Source: WRMR01 sp031548645
Lineage (GTDB): Bacteria > Planctomycetota > Planctomycetia > Pirellulales > Thermoguttaceae
Direction of reading: 5' to 3'
Length of the DNA: 20,410 bases
NCBI GenBank assembly: GCA_031548645.1
Contig: JAVBQX010000101.1
Span: 1-20,410, forward strand
Notes under the pieces: model-generated
Told to the model about the DNA's origin: nothing
Databases searched by the model: none
What the model saw: only the letters and a program-made list of their open reading frames with translations
Position numbers and translations under genes: made by a program
Shown here: positions 6,720 through 16,484 of the stretch, piece after piece
Numbering within the stretch: position 1 is the stretch's first letter
Layout: every line of letters begins with the position of its first letter

Positions 6720-7178
6720 TCACCTATTTTGCCTCGTGGCCTCGTAAAGCGTAATGGCAACGGAAACCGAAAGATTGAGACTTCGGGCTTCATCGCGCAT
6801 GGGAATTCTCAAAAGTTTTGTGCGATATTCTTCTGTGAGAGATTGAGGCAAGCCCCTGGACTCGCAGCCGAACACGAAAACGTCATCTTTTTCAAATATT
6901 GGCGCTGTATACGGCGTTTCCGCTTTTTTTGAAAGAAACCAAAATCGTTTTCCCGTAAGATGTTCCGTCAATTTTCCCCAATCGTCGACAATTTCAAAAT
7001 CAAGATGCTGCCAGTAATCCAAGCCCGCACGTTTGATGCGGCGATGGTCGATTTGAAATCCCAAAGGCCTTACAAGCCAAAGCTTTGCGCCAATGGCAAC
7101 ACAGGTGCGACCAACAGCCCCGGTGTTGTCGGGAATTTCTGGCTGGAAAAGTACGACATGGAACAGAGGTTCCGGCAT
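6720..7178 (-). CDS. trmL: tRNA (cytidine(34)-2'-O)-methyltransferase TrmL
   Basis: The protein has 152 residues from the ATG at 7178, close to the usual 150-160 for TrmL. It is a SPOUT-class methyltransferase with the trefoil-knot signatures in order: FQPEIPDNTGAVGRT (11-25), GCESRGLP (104-111), and IPM followed by RSLNLSVSVAI (125-142), which form the S-adenosylmethionine pocket. TrmL acts as a dimer and 2'-O-methylates the wobble base (C34 or cmnm5U34) of tRNA-Leu isoacceptors. The frame is open to 7253 with another ATG at 7193. 7178 is preferred because family members begin a few residues before the F-H-x-V-L-x-Q-P-E motif. The gene is transcribed alone, divergent from the ABC operon across an AT-rich gap. 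Confidence 0.93.
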   Translation of the reverse strand: MPEPLFHVVLFQPEIPDNTGAVGRTCVAIGAKLWLVRPLGFQIDHRRIKRAGLDYWQHLDFEIVDDWGKLTEHLTGKRFWFLSKKAETPYTAPIFEKDDVFVFGCESRGLPQSLTEEYRTKLLRIPMRDEARSLNLSVSVAITLYEATRQNR

Positions 7179-7610
7179 GGTATTATCACCCATTTCACCC
7201 GAAACGATATCATGTTTCGGCAATCCGTTTTTTTCGAAATTTTTTCTGAACAAAAGAATATCAACCTACGTAGCACGTATTGATTTATTGTGCAAAACGT
7301 ATTCCGGATATATTATCGCGGCAAAAACTTCGAAAAAAACTTGAAATTTGAAAATTTTTTGAATTCACGACTGGGAATGAATTCTTTCGCTAGTAATATA
7401 TAGAGAATGGCAGTTTTTGTGGAGATGGAAGGTGAAAAACTTTCTTTCTTTGAAGTGATATGTTATATTCATCCTTGGTATTATTTTTCAATACGGTAGA
7501 CAGCTCTGATGGCAATTGTTCCTGATTGATGCTTTCCTATGTGTCGGCGGCGATCATCGTTCTTTGCGGTCGTGTTGTTTTTCCCTAACATGTTGTTTGT
7601 GGGGCGATTT
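7179..7610. other. AT-rich divergent intergenic region
   Basis: About 430 bases lie between divergent trmL and the ABC operon, rich in A and T runs, with no convincing gene or RNA. It must hold promoters for both directions. Confidence 0.5.
7288..7316 (+). promoter_or_regulatory. Candidate promoter for the ABC operon
   Basis: TTGTGC (7288-7293) and TATTAT (7311-7316, five of six consensus bases) are separated by exactly 17 bases. It is about 290 bases upstream of the first ATG, which is far, and the -35 box matches only at TTG, so this is tentative. Confidence 0.3.
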
Positions 7611-8503
<893 letters not shown>

Positions 8504-8507
<4 letters not shown>

Positions 8508-10594
8508 TTATTGAACATCCTATTCCTCCGATCATCGACTTTTTAGGGAAAAACGCCCTGATCTGGCTCTTGGCCATGGTCGTCCTGACCATGCTCGTTT
8601 TCGTCGTCGGCTTGCTGATTTCCATCGCAAGATACGGCAGCTTCGGCAAGGGTTGGGACGCTTTCGCCCGCGGTTTGGGCGATATCCTGGGAGAATTTTT
8701 CACCTATTCGTTTTATCTTTTTCCGCTTTCGCTGCTGCTGACCGTCGGCCTGATTTGCTTTCATGGAATCGGTGGCTACTTTTCAGGCATTTACGGCGCC
8801 GTCCTCAGCATCATTTACGAACATAATATCGTCAACACGCTTGACGGTTTATGCCTGTTTTCGTTTTTGTTCGTACTGTTTTCATTTGCGATCAATTTCG
8901 CCGGGTGGAAGTGTGCGGCGGGTCATCAGGGAACGTCCGGCATTTTTGGCGAAGTGTTTTCCGCATGGCGACGCGTCTGGGCTATCGCACGACTGGCGAT
9001 CAAGGAATCGCTGCGACGCCGCGTCATGTTCATTTTTCTCGTCTTTCTCGTGATCCTCATGTTCGCGGGCTGGTTTCTCGACCCCGAAGCGACCGACCCT
9101 ACGGCCGTCTACCTGGCCTTCGTGCTGTCGATGAGCACCTATCTCGTGTTGCTGCTGGCCCTGTTTTTGAGTGCCTTCAGTCTGCCGAACGACATCAAGA
9201 GCAAGACGATTTACACGATCGTGACCAAACCGGTGCGTTCGAGCGAAATCGTGCTCGGACGCATGTTGGGCTTCGGCATCGTCGGCACGGTCCTGCTGTG
9301 CGGCATGGCGCTGTTGAGCTTCCTGTTCGTTTCCTTCCAGTTGCAGCATGATCACATTTTAACGCAAAAAGACCTCATCGCGGTCAAATATTCCGATGAG
9401 GAAATGTCCAAGATGCAGTCTTCGGACGAACCGTACGCGACCTTTACCGGGACGACGCGCATCGCCAACGGCCACCGTCACAACGTCACGCTGTTTTCCG
9501 ATGGCGACCTTGTCGTGGAAAACGCCAACAATCACAGTCATTTGGCCACGTGGGACAATAAACCCAAAGACGGCGAGACGCCCCTTTCCGAAGAGGAACA
9601 GGTGAAACGCTTCACCGTCAACAAATCGAGTGATATCCTGCAGGCCCGCGTTCCGCGATATGCCACGGCGATGAAATTTCGCGACGACGAGGGAGTCGAC
9701 CGCGCCAAGGGCATTGACGTCGGAAGCGAATGGGGATACCGCTCCTATATCGGGTCCTTCAACAACTCGACGAAAAATGCCGGTGTTTGGAACTTCGAGG
9801 GAATCACGCCGGAACGCTTTCCGGACGGCCTGCCCGTGGAAATGACGCTCGGCGTTTACCGCTCCTACAAGGGTGACATGGAAAAACGCATCCAGGCGAG
9901 TCTCTCGTTGCGGAACCCCGACACGGGACTGCACCTGGAGGCGATCATTTTCCCGACGGAAAAATTCATCACCAAATCCCTGCATATCCCGACGGAATTT
10001 CACGACGTTTCCGCGACCGTGGAACAGCGGGAAGCGATTGACGCCGACAGTCCGGCCGGCGGCCACGTCATCACGCCGGAAAAAATCGATCCGTCGTTGG
10101 CCGACAAGCGGGATTTTGATTTCTTCAAAGACTTCGTCACTCCCGACGGCCGGGTGGAAATCTGGCTCCGCTGTCTCGACAATCAGCAATTCGTCGGGGC
10201 CGGGTTTTACGACCTGTATTTGCGGGAAGCCGACGCGGACGTGATTCCCAACTTTTTCAAGGGGTATTTCGGCATCTGGATGCAGATGCTCATGGTCATC
10301 GCGTTTGGCGTTCTGCTCAGCACTTTCCTGGGTGGTCCGGTCACGATGGTGGCCCTTTTCGGGGTCTTAATCGCGGGTTTCTCGCGCCGATTGCTCTTCA
10401 GCGTCGCCTTGGGCGAAAACCTCGGCGGCGGGGCCTTCGAGTCGTTCATGCGAATGATGACGCAGTCGAACCTGATGGACGACATGAACAAGGGGATGGG
10501 GCAGGCGTTCATTATCATGCTCGACAAGGTCAGCGGCGCTTTTCTCGTCGTGCTCGGCCAGGTGATTACGCCCCTGTATGACTTCGTCAATTAA
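8504..10594 (+). CDS. ABC-2 type transporter permease, cut short by an in-frame stop
   Basis: As read, the protein has 696 residues. It has several N-terminal helices (about 18-41, 64-86, 108-130), then the helix pair around LRRRVMFIFLVFLVILMFAG and the STYLVLLLALFLSAFSLPND segment. Next is the ABC-2 coupling motif SKTIYTIVTKPVRSSEIVLG and another helix pair. A large extracytoplasmic domain spans about 285-580, with two or three helices after it. The TAA at 10592-10594 is probably not the natural end. The same frame continues for 44 codons, encodes one more membrane helix and ends in a TGA overlapping the next ATG. If the TAA were a sense codon (CAA is one C-to-T change away), the protein would be about 741 residues. 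It pairs with the ATPase upstream (4-base ATGA overlap). Other organisms' members of this family, as I recall them, end in a similar LKNRE-type tail. Confidence 0.9.
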
Positions 10595-10729
10595 GGAACG
10601 GCGCTGCAACGGGGCTTCGACGTCCCGGTTCATTGGATGGTCGTACACGGCCTGACGACCTTCGGCTATGTCCTGCCGATTTTTCTGGTCGGTTACATCA
10701 TTCTGAAGAATCGCGAGGTGGCAAAATGA
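10592..10729 (+). pseudogene. In-frame continuation of the permease beyond an internal TAA
   Basis: After the TAA the same frame reads 44 residues, with a hydrophobic helix TTFGYVLPIFLVGYIIL followed by the basic end KNREVAK and TGA at 10727-10729. That TGA overlaps the ATG at 10726 as ATGA, exactly as at the ATPase/permease junction. Nothing else would explain a coding-like helix in the correct frame in this gap. It indicates a recent nonsense change, a base-calling error, or programmed readthrough. Confidence 0.8.
10714..10720 (+). promoter_or_regulatory. Ribosome binding site for the 892-residue protein
   Basis: GAGGTGG lies 5 bases before the ATG at 10726, inside the permease continuation. 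It decides the start: the frame is open upstream to 10633, but those codons only repeat the permease sequence in another frame. Confidence 0.75.
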
Positions 10730-13404
10730 CAAACAACAGATTTCGCGCAAAAATTATTTACATCGTCATCATCGGCGTTCTGTTGATTCCCCTGTTCCTG
10801 CTCGGGAGACCTTCTTCGGTCCACAAGGGCGAAGAAGGACAGGTGCAGTTGAGCGGCGGCGTTTTGGCCTCGATTCGCCAAAGTGAAAATATCGTCGACG
10901 CCCAGTTGGGGGAAATCGATCCTGCCGGCAGCACGATGAAACTGGCCACTTTCGGGATGCGCGGCGTGGCCCTGGCCCTGCTTTGGAACAGGTCGCTCGA
11001 ATTCGAGAAGAAATCCGACTGGAACAACGTCGTCGTGACAAGCAAACAGATCACCATGCTGGAGCCGCGGTTTACGACCGTTTGGGACTTCCTCGGCTGG
11101 CGGTTGGCCTACAACGCTTCGCGCGACCAGGACGACTACCGCGAACGCTACCGCTGGGTCATCCGCGGATTCGAGTTCCTCGAAGACGGAACGCATTACA
11201 ACTCGGAAGCCCCCTTCCTCTACCACAAGGCCGGCTGGACCATTTCTCAAAAAATCGGCATAGCCGACGAGAAAGTGCAATTCCGTCAACTGTTCCGACA
11301 GGATGACGACTTCCATAACGCGCATGGGACGCCGTCGATCGCCGAGCGGGACAACTGGCTTTTCGGCATCCCGTGGTACAAAAAATCCGAGGAGCTTTTC
11401 CGGACGGTGGAAGACGCCTTTTTCGCCCGCAAGGCGGAGGGACTCGTCACGGATGTGCAGACGAAGGATTATTACGACGATAAAAAACGAAGCCTCGGCA
11501 ACATGTCGCGGCCCCTGTTTTACGCCCACTCGCGAATGAACAGGATTCACTACGCCGACTGGTACGAACAGGACGGCAGTTTCGGCGAAAAAGCCCAGTA
11601 CAATTGGCGTTTGGCCCAGCAAATCTGGGACGAGTTCGGTGACGAAGTCATTCCCACGACGATCGACGACCGCAGGAATCCGGATCAAAAACGGATCATT
11701 TCCCTGAAGGATGCGGCCAAATCACAGGCGGAACTCGACAAGTTGAACGAAGAACTTGAGTCCTTGCTTGCGCCGCGGACGAAAAACGATCTGTACGTGG
11801 AACGCTGGAACAAACTGACCGATCTGCAGCAGGGGGCGCTCGTCAACTATTTGCAAAAATCCGATATGGAACAATATGTGGCCATCCGCAAATACCTGGA
11901 TGAGACACGACCCGATTGGGAGGAAACGCTCACCGCCCTTCGGAACTCCCTGATTACGGACCCGGAGGAATTGACCGCCTACCTGCTGCCGGAACCGATC
12001 CGCAAAGGCGCCAGGGGAATCGAACAAAGCGACGAACGTGATGAAGTCAATCTGGCCCAAAAAGCCGCACGTTCCCTGGAAGAAGTCATCAATCAGGCGT
12101 CAAGCTCCCTCATTTTGAATCCGCAGGCCATAGCCGGAGAAATCGGGAGCCGGGAAACTCTTCAGCGCCAACAGTATGAGACTTATCAAGCCGAACTGGC
12201 GGAAAACCCGGAACTGGCGAACGATCCGAATTTCCCCAAGGTGGAACCGCCGACTCGAAAGGCTCCGCGAGCCCGCGAAATACTGCAATTGATTGAGGAT
12301 GAAAATTATCGTCACCAATTGCCGAACATGTTCTGCGAACTGACGAACTACGTGCATTACGGACGGGAAGTCGACGTCGAGCAGACGCAGGAAGCCATCA
12401 GCGCCAACGAAGCGAAATTTCTCGCGCGCCGTGCGTTCAACGAGGAAGGCAATATTTTCCTGGCGAGTGAAAAATACCTGGAATCCATGAGCATCTGGAG
12501 CCAATTGATGGCGAATCCGCGGTATGACTATCTCAACGGCGAACTTTTCCGGCGTGACTTTATCGACTTCGTGGATCGATATCGACATGTCACCGACAAA
12601 CTGGACGACCCCGAACGCGGGAACCTTTATCCCGTGGACTTTCCGTTTGCCCAGATCGTCCGACAGGAATTGGGGGATGGAGCGGTTGCTCCGTTGCATG
12701 ATTCTCTCGTTTATCTCAGGGAGTGTTATGAAAATGGAAAATTTGACGAAGTCGCCGACCGTTCCTTGTTGCTGATCAAGGCATGGAGCGGTTTCATGCA
12801 GGGGTATGAATACTTGAAATACGTGCCTGTGCAGGAGTACAAGGATGAGGTCGTCGAAGTTCTGGCTTTGTACGTCGATTCGCTTCGGAAAACGAAAGGG
12901 GAATTTGCGTCCGACCTCCCGCTGTTGGATTTCATCGACACGGTCATGTATTACGACCCCATGACCCGCGAAGCGATCCGGAAAACGGATCAAATCGACC
13001 CGACCGCCGACGACGAAACGATTTTGGCGCGAACGTCGGATGCGGCCTTCGATTGGAATCTCGTCGCGACGCAGTTTCCAATCCTGAAACTGCCGGTGGA
13101 GATTTATGTCGACCAAAAAAATCTTTTCAGCACTTCGCACCTGCGAAACTGTCATGATCAAATCGCGATGATTACGGCCTTGTATGTCAACACATGCAGG
13201 AAGTTGAACCGGCCCATCACGACGGAGTTTCCGTTGTACCAAATGTTGCCCCCGGATGTCACAGTCCTTGAGCCGACATCGGACGTGACGCCGGCGGAAC
13301 CTGTTCCGGCTGAACAGGCGTCATCGGAATCCGTCGGGAATTCCGCCCCCGTTCCGGAACCGGTTCAGCCCGTACAGGAAGAATCCCAGACTGAAGCAAA
13401 GTGA
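10726..13404 (+). CDS. Large membrane-anchored protein of unknown function, partner of the ABC transporter
   Basis: The protein has 892 residues. A single hydrophobic helix at 10-27 (IIYIVIIGVLLIPLFLLG) acts as signal anchor, so the rest should lie outside the cytoplasmic membrane. Residues about 60-160 contain a Trp/Tyr/Phe-rich, TPR-like helical stretch (ITMLEPRFTTVWDFLGWRLA, then YRERYRWVIRGFEFLEDG). I recall similar sequences as conserved hypothetical proteins in planctomycetes. The rest is mostly helical with many charged residues, for example a Glu/Lys-rich part near 325-400. The last 45 residues are Pro/Glu/Ser-rich and probably disordered. No catalytic motif is recognised. The start codon overlaps the permease continuation (ATGA), which ties it to the transporter. 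It may be an extracytoplasmic component of the transport system, but that is inference. The gene ends 39 bases before the FHA gene. Confidence 0.85.
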   Translation: MTNNRFRAKIIYIVIIGVLLIPLFLLGRPSSVHKGEEGQVQLSGGVLASIRQSENIVDAQLGEIDPAGSTMKLATFGMRGVALALLWNRSLEFEKKSDWNNVVVTSKQITMLEPRFTTVWDFLGWRLAYNASRDQDDYRERYRWVIRGFEFLEDGTHYNSEAPFLYHKAGWTISQKIGIADEKVQFRQLFRQDDDFHNAHGTPSIAERDNWLFGIPWYKKSEELFRTVEDAFFARKAEGLVTDVQTKDYYDDKKRSLGNMSRPLFYAHSRMNRIHYADWYEQDGSFGEKAQYNWRLAQQIWDEFGDEVIPTTIDDRRNPDQKRIISLKDAAKSQAELDKLNEELESLLAPRTKNDLYVERWNKLTDLQQGALVNYLQKSDMEQYVAIRKYLDETRPDWEETLTALRNSLITDPEELTAYLLPEPIRKGARGIEQSDERDEVNLAQKAARSLEEVINQASSSLILNPQAIAGEIGSRETLQRQQYETYQAELAENPELANDPNFPKVEPPTRKAPRAREILQLIEDENYRHQLPNMFCELTNYVHYGREVDVEQTQEAISANEAKFLARRAFNEEGNIFLASEKYLESMSIWSQLMANPRYDYLNGELFRRDFIDFVDRYRHVTDKLDDPERGNLYPVDFPFAQIVRQELGDGAVAPLHDSLVYLRECYENGKFDEVADRSLLLIKAWSGFMQGYEYLKYVPVQEYKDEVVEVLALYVDSLRKTKGEFASDLPLLDFIDTVMYYDPMTREAIRKTDQIDPTADDETILARTSDAAFDWNLVATQFPILKLPVEIYVDQKNLFSTSHLRNCHDQIAMITALYVNTCRKLNRPITTEFPLYQMLPPDVTVLEPTSDVTPAEPVPAEQASSESVGNSAPVPEPVQPVQEESQTEAK

Positions 13405-13443
13405 TTTGCTTTCGCACCCATCAACGCAGCTTAAGAGACAAGA

Positions 13444-14061
13444 GTGCCCAATACCCTGCGACTTGCCGTTTACTTCAATGACGAACTTCGGGCGATCAGG
13501 GAATTGACCGTCCCGTTCGTTATTGGTCGAAGCCAGGAGGCGAATCTCACGATTCCGCACCCGATGGTCAGTCGTCGGCATTGCCTTGTTTTCGAAGACC
13601 ACGGCGTCATTCGCCTGCAGGACCTCGGTTCGCTGAACGGCACCTACATCGCATCGGAACGCGTCATGGAATCGGCTCTCGGAGACGGCGGTGAATTCCA
13701 GATCGGAAATATTCGTTTCGTCCTGAATCCGCCCAAGGAGGAGGGAGCTTCTCTTTCGTTGGGGGATTCGGGATCGAGTTTCGGGAATGCGGAAATCGTT
13801 TTGAATCCGCCGAGCGATCTGCCGCCGCCCTTGCCGCCTTCGGTTGCAAAACCCGCGAGCGCGCCGTTACCCGGGAACAAAAGTACGCCGTCTTCGCAAG
13901 GCATGTCGACGGCTCCGGGCTTCATTAAACCGCTTTCCCTGTTTCCGATAAAGCCCGGCGACGGGGACAACGGCGTTATTGATTTGAACGACGTGATTGA
14001 TCTGGCCGACATCGCCGACAATGAGGCCTCGAATCCGCCGCCGCTCCGGGAGCAGGAGTGA
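13444..14061 (+). CDS. FHA domain protein
   Basis: The protein has 205 residues from a GTG start; the ribosome binding site (AAGAGA) is weak. The forkhead-associated domain covers about 5-95 with all the usual phosphothreonine-binding positions: G28-R29-S30 in VIGRSQEANL, S43-R44-R45-H46 in MVSRRHC, and N65-G66 in DLGSLNGTYI. FHA domains bind phosphothreonine peptides, generally in Ser/Thr kinase signalling. Residues 96-205 are Pro/Ser-rich and disordered with an acidic stretch near the end (DLNDVIDLADIADNEASNPP), which may itself be a binding tail. No kinase gene lies in the window. The stop overlaps the tilS start by 4 bases (GTGA), so the two genes are translationally coupled. Confidence 0.92.
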   Translation: MPNTLRLAVYFNDELRAIRELTVPFVIGRSQEANLTIPHPMVSRRHCLVFEDHGVIRLQDLGSLNGTYIASERVMESALGDGGEFQIGNIRFVLNPPKEEGASLSLGDSGSSFGNAEIVLNPPSDLPPPLPPSVAKPASAPLPGNKSTPSSQGMSTAPGFIKPLSLFPIKPGDGDNGVIDLNDVIDLADIADNEASNPPPLREQE

Positions 14062-15128
14062 CAGCCGCCTTGTCCCGCAATGATGACCCGCAAGACATGT
14101 CTCTTGAACGGGAATTCCTGCAATCCGATCATCTTTCCTGCCGGGGCGGGGTCGGCGTTTTGCTCGCCGTTTCCGGCGGTGCCGACAGTACGGCCATGCT
14201 GCGATGTTTCGCCGCTTGCGCCGCGCATTCCCCCGCGAACCCCGAAGCGAAGCATGCGGCGATACACGTTGCCCATGTCAATCACGCATTGCGGGGAAAC
14301 GAGTCGGATGATGACGCCCGTTTCGTGAGGCGGTTGGCAACCGACTTTGGCTTCGCATATCATGAAACGCGTCTGACGGCGGAGTCGTTCGCGGCTGACG
14401 ATTCCGGCAGCTTCGAAGCGGCGGCGCGCAAACTGCGATATGATTTCCTGCAACGGACGGCGGAGCAAAATTCGCTGCGTCACGTCGCCGTCGCGCACAA
14501 CGCCGACGACCAGGCCGAAACCATCCTGCACCGCATCATTCGCGGAACGGGCGTCGCTGGTTTGGCCGGCATTCCGCCCGTCCGCCCACTGGGAGAAGCC
14601 GTCACACTCATCCGCCCCATGCTGCCGTTTTCCCGCCGGCGGATACTCGCCTATCTCGACGCGGTCCGCCAGCCGTTCCGCACCGATTCGACGAACGCGG
14701 AATCGCATCACACGCGAAATAAAATCCGGAATGACCTGTTGCCGCGGCTTGCTTCCGGGTATAATCACGCCGTCGTCGACGCCCTGGTCCGGTTGGGCGC
14801 ACAGGCCGCCGAATGGTCGGCCCATAGCAGGTCGCAAACGGAATCGCTGTACGATCTGGCCGTGATTTGCCGTCCGCGACTGGTCACCGTGCAGGTTGAA
14901 CCGCTTGTGGACGTGCCGCCGCTTTTGCTGCGGGAACTGTTCGTCATGATCTGGTCGCGACAACACTGGCATTTGCGCGAAATGACATTCGCCCAATGGG
15001 AACGACTCGCCGAAATGATCCGGCAACCGTCCGCGTCCCCGAAAAAACAGGATTTTCCCGGGCATGTCACCGCGGAGCGAGCGGCCTCGCAACTGATTTT
15101 GCACAACACCGCGAAAACAACGGAATGA
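14058..15128 (+). CDS. tilS: tRNA(Ile)-lysidine synthetase TilS
   Basis: The protein has 356 residues from a GTG start that overlaps the FHA stop codon. TilS uses ATP and lysine to convert C34 of tRNA-Ile2 (anticodon CAU) to lysidine, so that AUA is read as isoleucine; it is normally essential. The N-type PP-loop SGGADST sits at 39-45. The family blocks HVNHALRG (73-80), AAARKLRYDFL (121-131), AHNADDQAETILHRIIRGTG (146-165) and RPMLPFSRRRIL (186-197) follow, as does the substrate-recognition stretch FRTDSTNAESHHTRNKIRND (207-226). After about residue 300 the C-terminal region is short compared with the roughly 430 residues of the E. coli enzyme, so one C-terminal tRNA-binding domain is reduced or missing, as in other short TilS proteins. 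The N-terminal 30 residues are extra; an internal ATG at 14097 (codon 14) is an alternative start. Confidence 0.95.
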   Translation: MTAALSRNDDPQDMSLEREFLQSDHLSCRGGVGVLLAVSGGADSTAMLRCFAACAAHSPANPEAKHAAIHVAHVNHALRGNESDDDARFVRRLATDFGFAYHETRLTAESFAADDSGSFEAAARKLRYDFLQRTAEQNSLRHVAVAHNADDQAETILHRIIRGTGVAGLAGIPPVRPLGEAVTLIRPMLPFSRRRILAYLDAVRQPFRTDSTNAESHHTRNKIRNDLLPRLASGYNHAVVDALVRLGAQAAEWSAHSRSQTESLYDLAVICRPRLVTVQVEPLVDVPPLLLRELFVMIWSRQHWHLREMTFAQWERLAEMIRQPSASPKKQDFPGHVTAERAASQLILHNTAKTTE

Positions 15129-16444
15129 CCACGAATCGAAAACAGCATCGACATCATAGACGCCGCGTCAAGGAAAAAAAACCGGCTCCGCTTTCGCTCC
15201 GGCTCAATTTTTCCTGGACGCTTTTCGGCAACGTCGTGCTGCAACTCTGCATGTGGGGCATCATCAGCTCGTACAACAAACTCGGTTCGAGCGACGCCGC
15301 CGGCTTGTACATGGCCGGGCTCCTGATCATGCAGCCGCTGTTTCATTTTACCGACTTCAACCTGCGGCAAATCTTCGTCACCGACATGAGCAACCGTTGG
15401 GAATTCCGCGATTATCTGGCACATCGCCTTGTCTTGTCGTCGCTTGCCGTTGTATTGGGCACGGTCATCGCCCTGTTCATGTTTCCCGGAAATTGGCTCG
15501 TCATCGCCATCAATTTCGTCATGGGGCTGGCCATCGCGGGGCAGTCTTTGAGCGAGCTGTTTCACTCGCTGTTCCAGAAACACGAACGTTTCGACACGAT
15601 CGCCCATTCGCTGATTTTCCGCGGACTGGCGTGCCTGGCCGGGGTTTGTGCCGTGTTTTACGCGACGCAAAGCGTGCTCCTGTCGCTGATCGTCATGGCG
15701 GCGTTGCGATTTGCGACCGTATTCGTTTACGATTTTCCCGCGGCGTGCCGGCTTTTGGGCTATAAAAATATTTTCCGCCTGCCGAAAAATTTGACGCCGC
15801 GATTTTCTCCGACGACGCTTTCCGCAATCACATGGCTCGGTCTGCCGCTGGCCCTCAACATGGGCGTGCTCTCCCTGACGCCGCAAATTCCGCGGTTCTG
15901 GCTCGAAAAACAGGAGGGACTTGCCGCGCTCGGTCAATACGGCTCAATCGCCATGCTCATGTCGGTCGGGCTCATGATCCTCAACTCGCTGGGCGTCGCC
16001 ATGTCGCAGCGTTTCGCCAAAGCCTATGCGGCGGGCAACCGACACGAATTTGTCCGATTGACCGCGATACTTTGCGGCAGCGCCTTCGGGATGGGCTGCC
16101 TCGGGCTTCTGGTCATTCCATTGTGCGGCGGCCTGATTTTGACCATCGCCTACACGAGCGAATACGCCCCGCTGACGAAATTGTTCTGGCTCATTACATT
16201 CGGCGCAACCTTCGGTTTCGTCGGCAACGCCCTCGGTTATCCGGTCACGGCCGCGAGAAAATTCCGCATTCAGCCGGTCATCTGCCTGATCCAGGCGGCG
16301 GTGACCGCGGCAGGTTGTGCGATTCTCGTGCCACGGGGCGGCATGTTCGGCGCCGCTTGGGCCGTGGCCGCGGCCAACATCGTGCAGGCCGTCATGTTCG
16401 CCTGGGTCTGGTTCGCCGCGTATAAAAAAACGGGAAATCGTTGA
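15125..16444 (+). CDS. Polysaccharide flippase / MOP-superfamily membrane protein
   Basis: The protein has 439 residues. Its ATG overlaps the tilS stop (ATGA), which decides the start against an upstream in-frame option at 14996. A strongly basic cytoplasmic N-terminus (HRHHRRRVKEKK, 8-19) precedes about 12 hydrophobic helices spread over the remaining length. This pattern and the spacing fit the MOP exporter superfamily (Wzx/PST type flippases for lipid-linked sugars). A family-type segment is LPLALNMGVLSLTPQIPRFW near the middle, at the start of the second bundle. The partner is probably a lipid-linked oligosaccharide, but no glycosyltransferase genes are nearby, so substrate and pathway are open. 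A MATE-type transporter is less likely. The stop codon lies inside a UUCG-loop hairpin that separates it from the convergent GH13 gene. Confidence 0.82.
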   Translation: MTTNRKQHRHHRRRVKEKKPAPLSLRLNFSWTLFGNVVLQLCMWGIISSYNKLGSSDAAGLYMAGLLIMQPLFHFTDFNLRQIFVTDMSNRWEFRDYLAHRLVLSSLAVVLGTVIALFMFPGNWLVIAINFVMGLAIAGQSLSELFHSLFQKHERFDTIAHSLIFRGLACLAGVCAVFYATQSVLLSLIVMAALRFATVFVYDFPAACRLLGYKNIFRLPKNLTPRFSPTTLSAITWLGLPLALNMGVLSLTPQIPRFWLEKQEGLAALGQYGSIAMLMSVGLMILNSLGVAMSQRFAKAYAAGNRHEFVRLTAILCGSAFGMGCLGLLVIPLCGGLILTIAYTSEYAPLTKLFWLITFGATFGFVGNALGYPVTAARKFRIQPVICLIQAAVTAAGCAILVPRGGMFGAAWAVAAANIVQAVMFAWVWFAAYKKTGNR

Positions 16445-16460
16445 TCGGTTCGCCGATCAA
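16441..16460. terminator. UUCG-loop hairpin between convergent genes
   Basis: TTGATCGG and CCGATCAA form a perfect 8-bp stem around the very stable TTCG tetraloop. The TGA of the flippase is in the left arm. Only a short ATTT follows on the plus strand, so it is a weak intrinsic terminator or an mRNA 3'-end stabiliser. The GH13 gene on the minus strand also ends 25 bases away. Confidence 0.55.
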
Positions 16461-16484
16461 ATTTACGTGTAGAATATTCACGAC

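Noticed and set aside
13644..15104. Long minus-strand open frame (486 codons) opposite the FHA and tilS genes
   Set aside because: It is antisense to two well-supported genes, has Arg/Gly/Gln-rich shadow composition and no recognisable domain.
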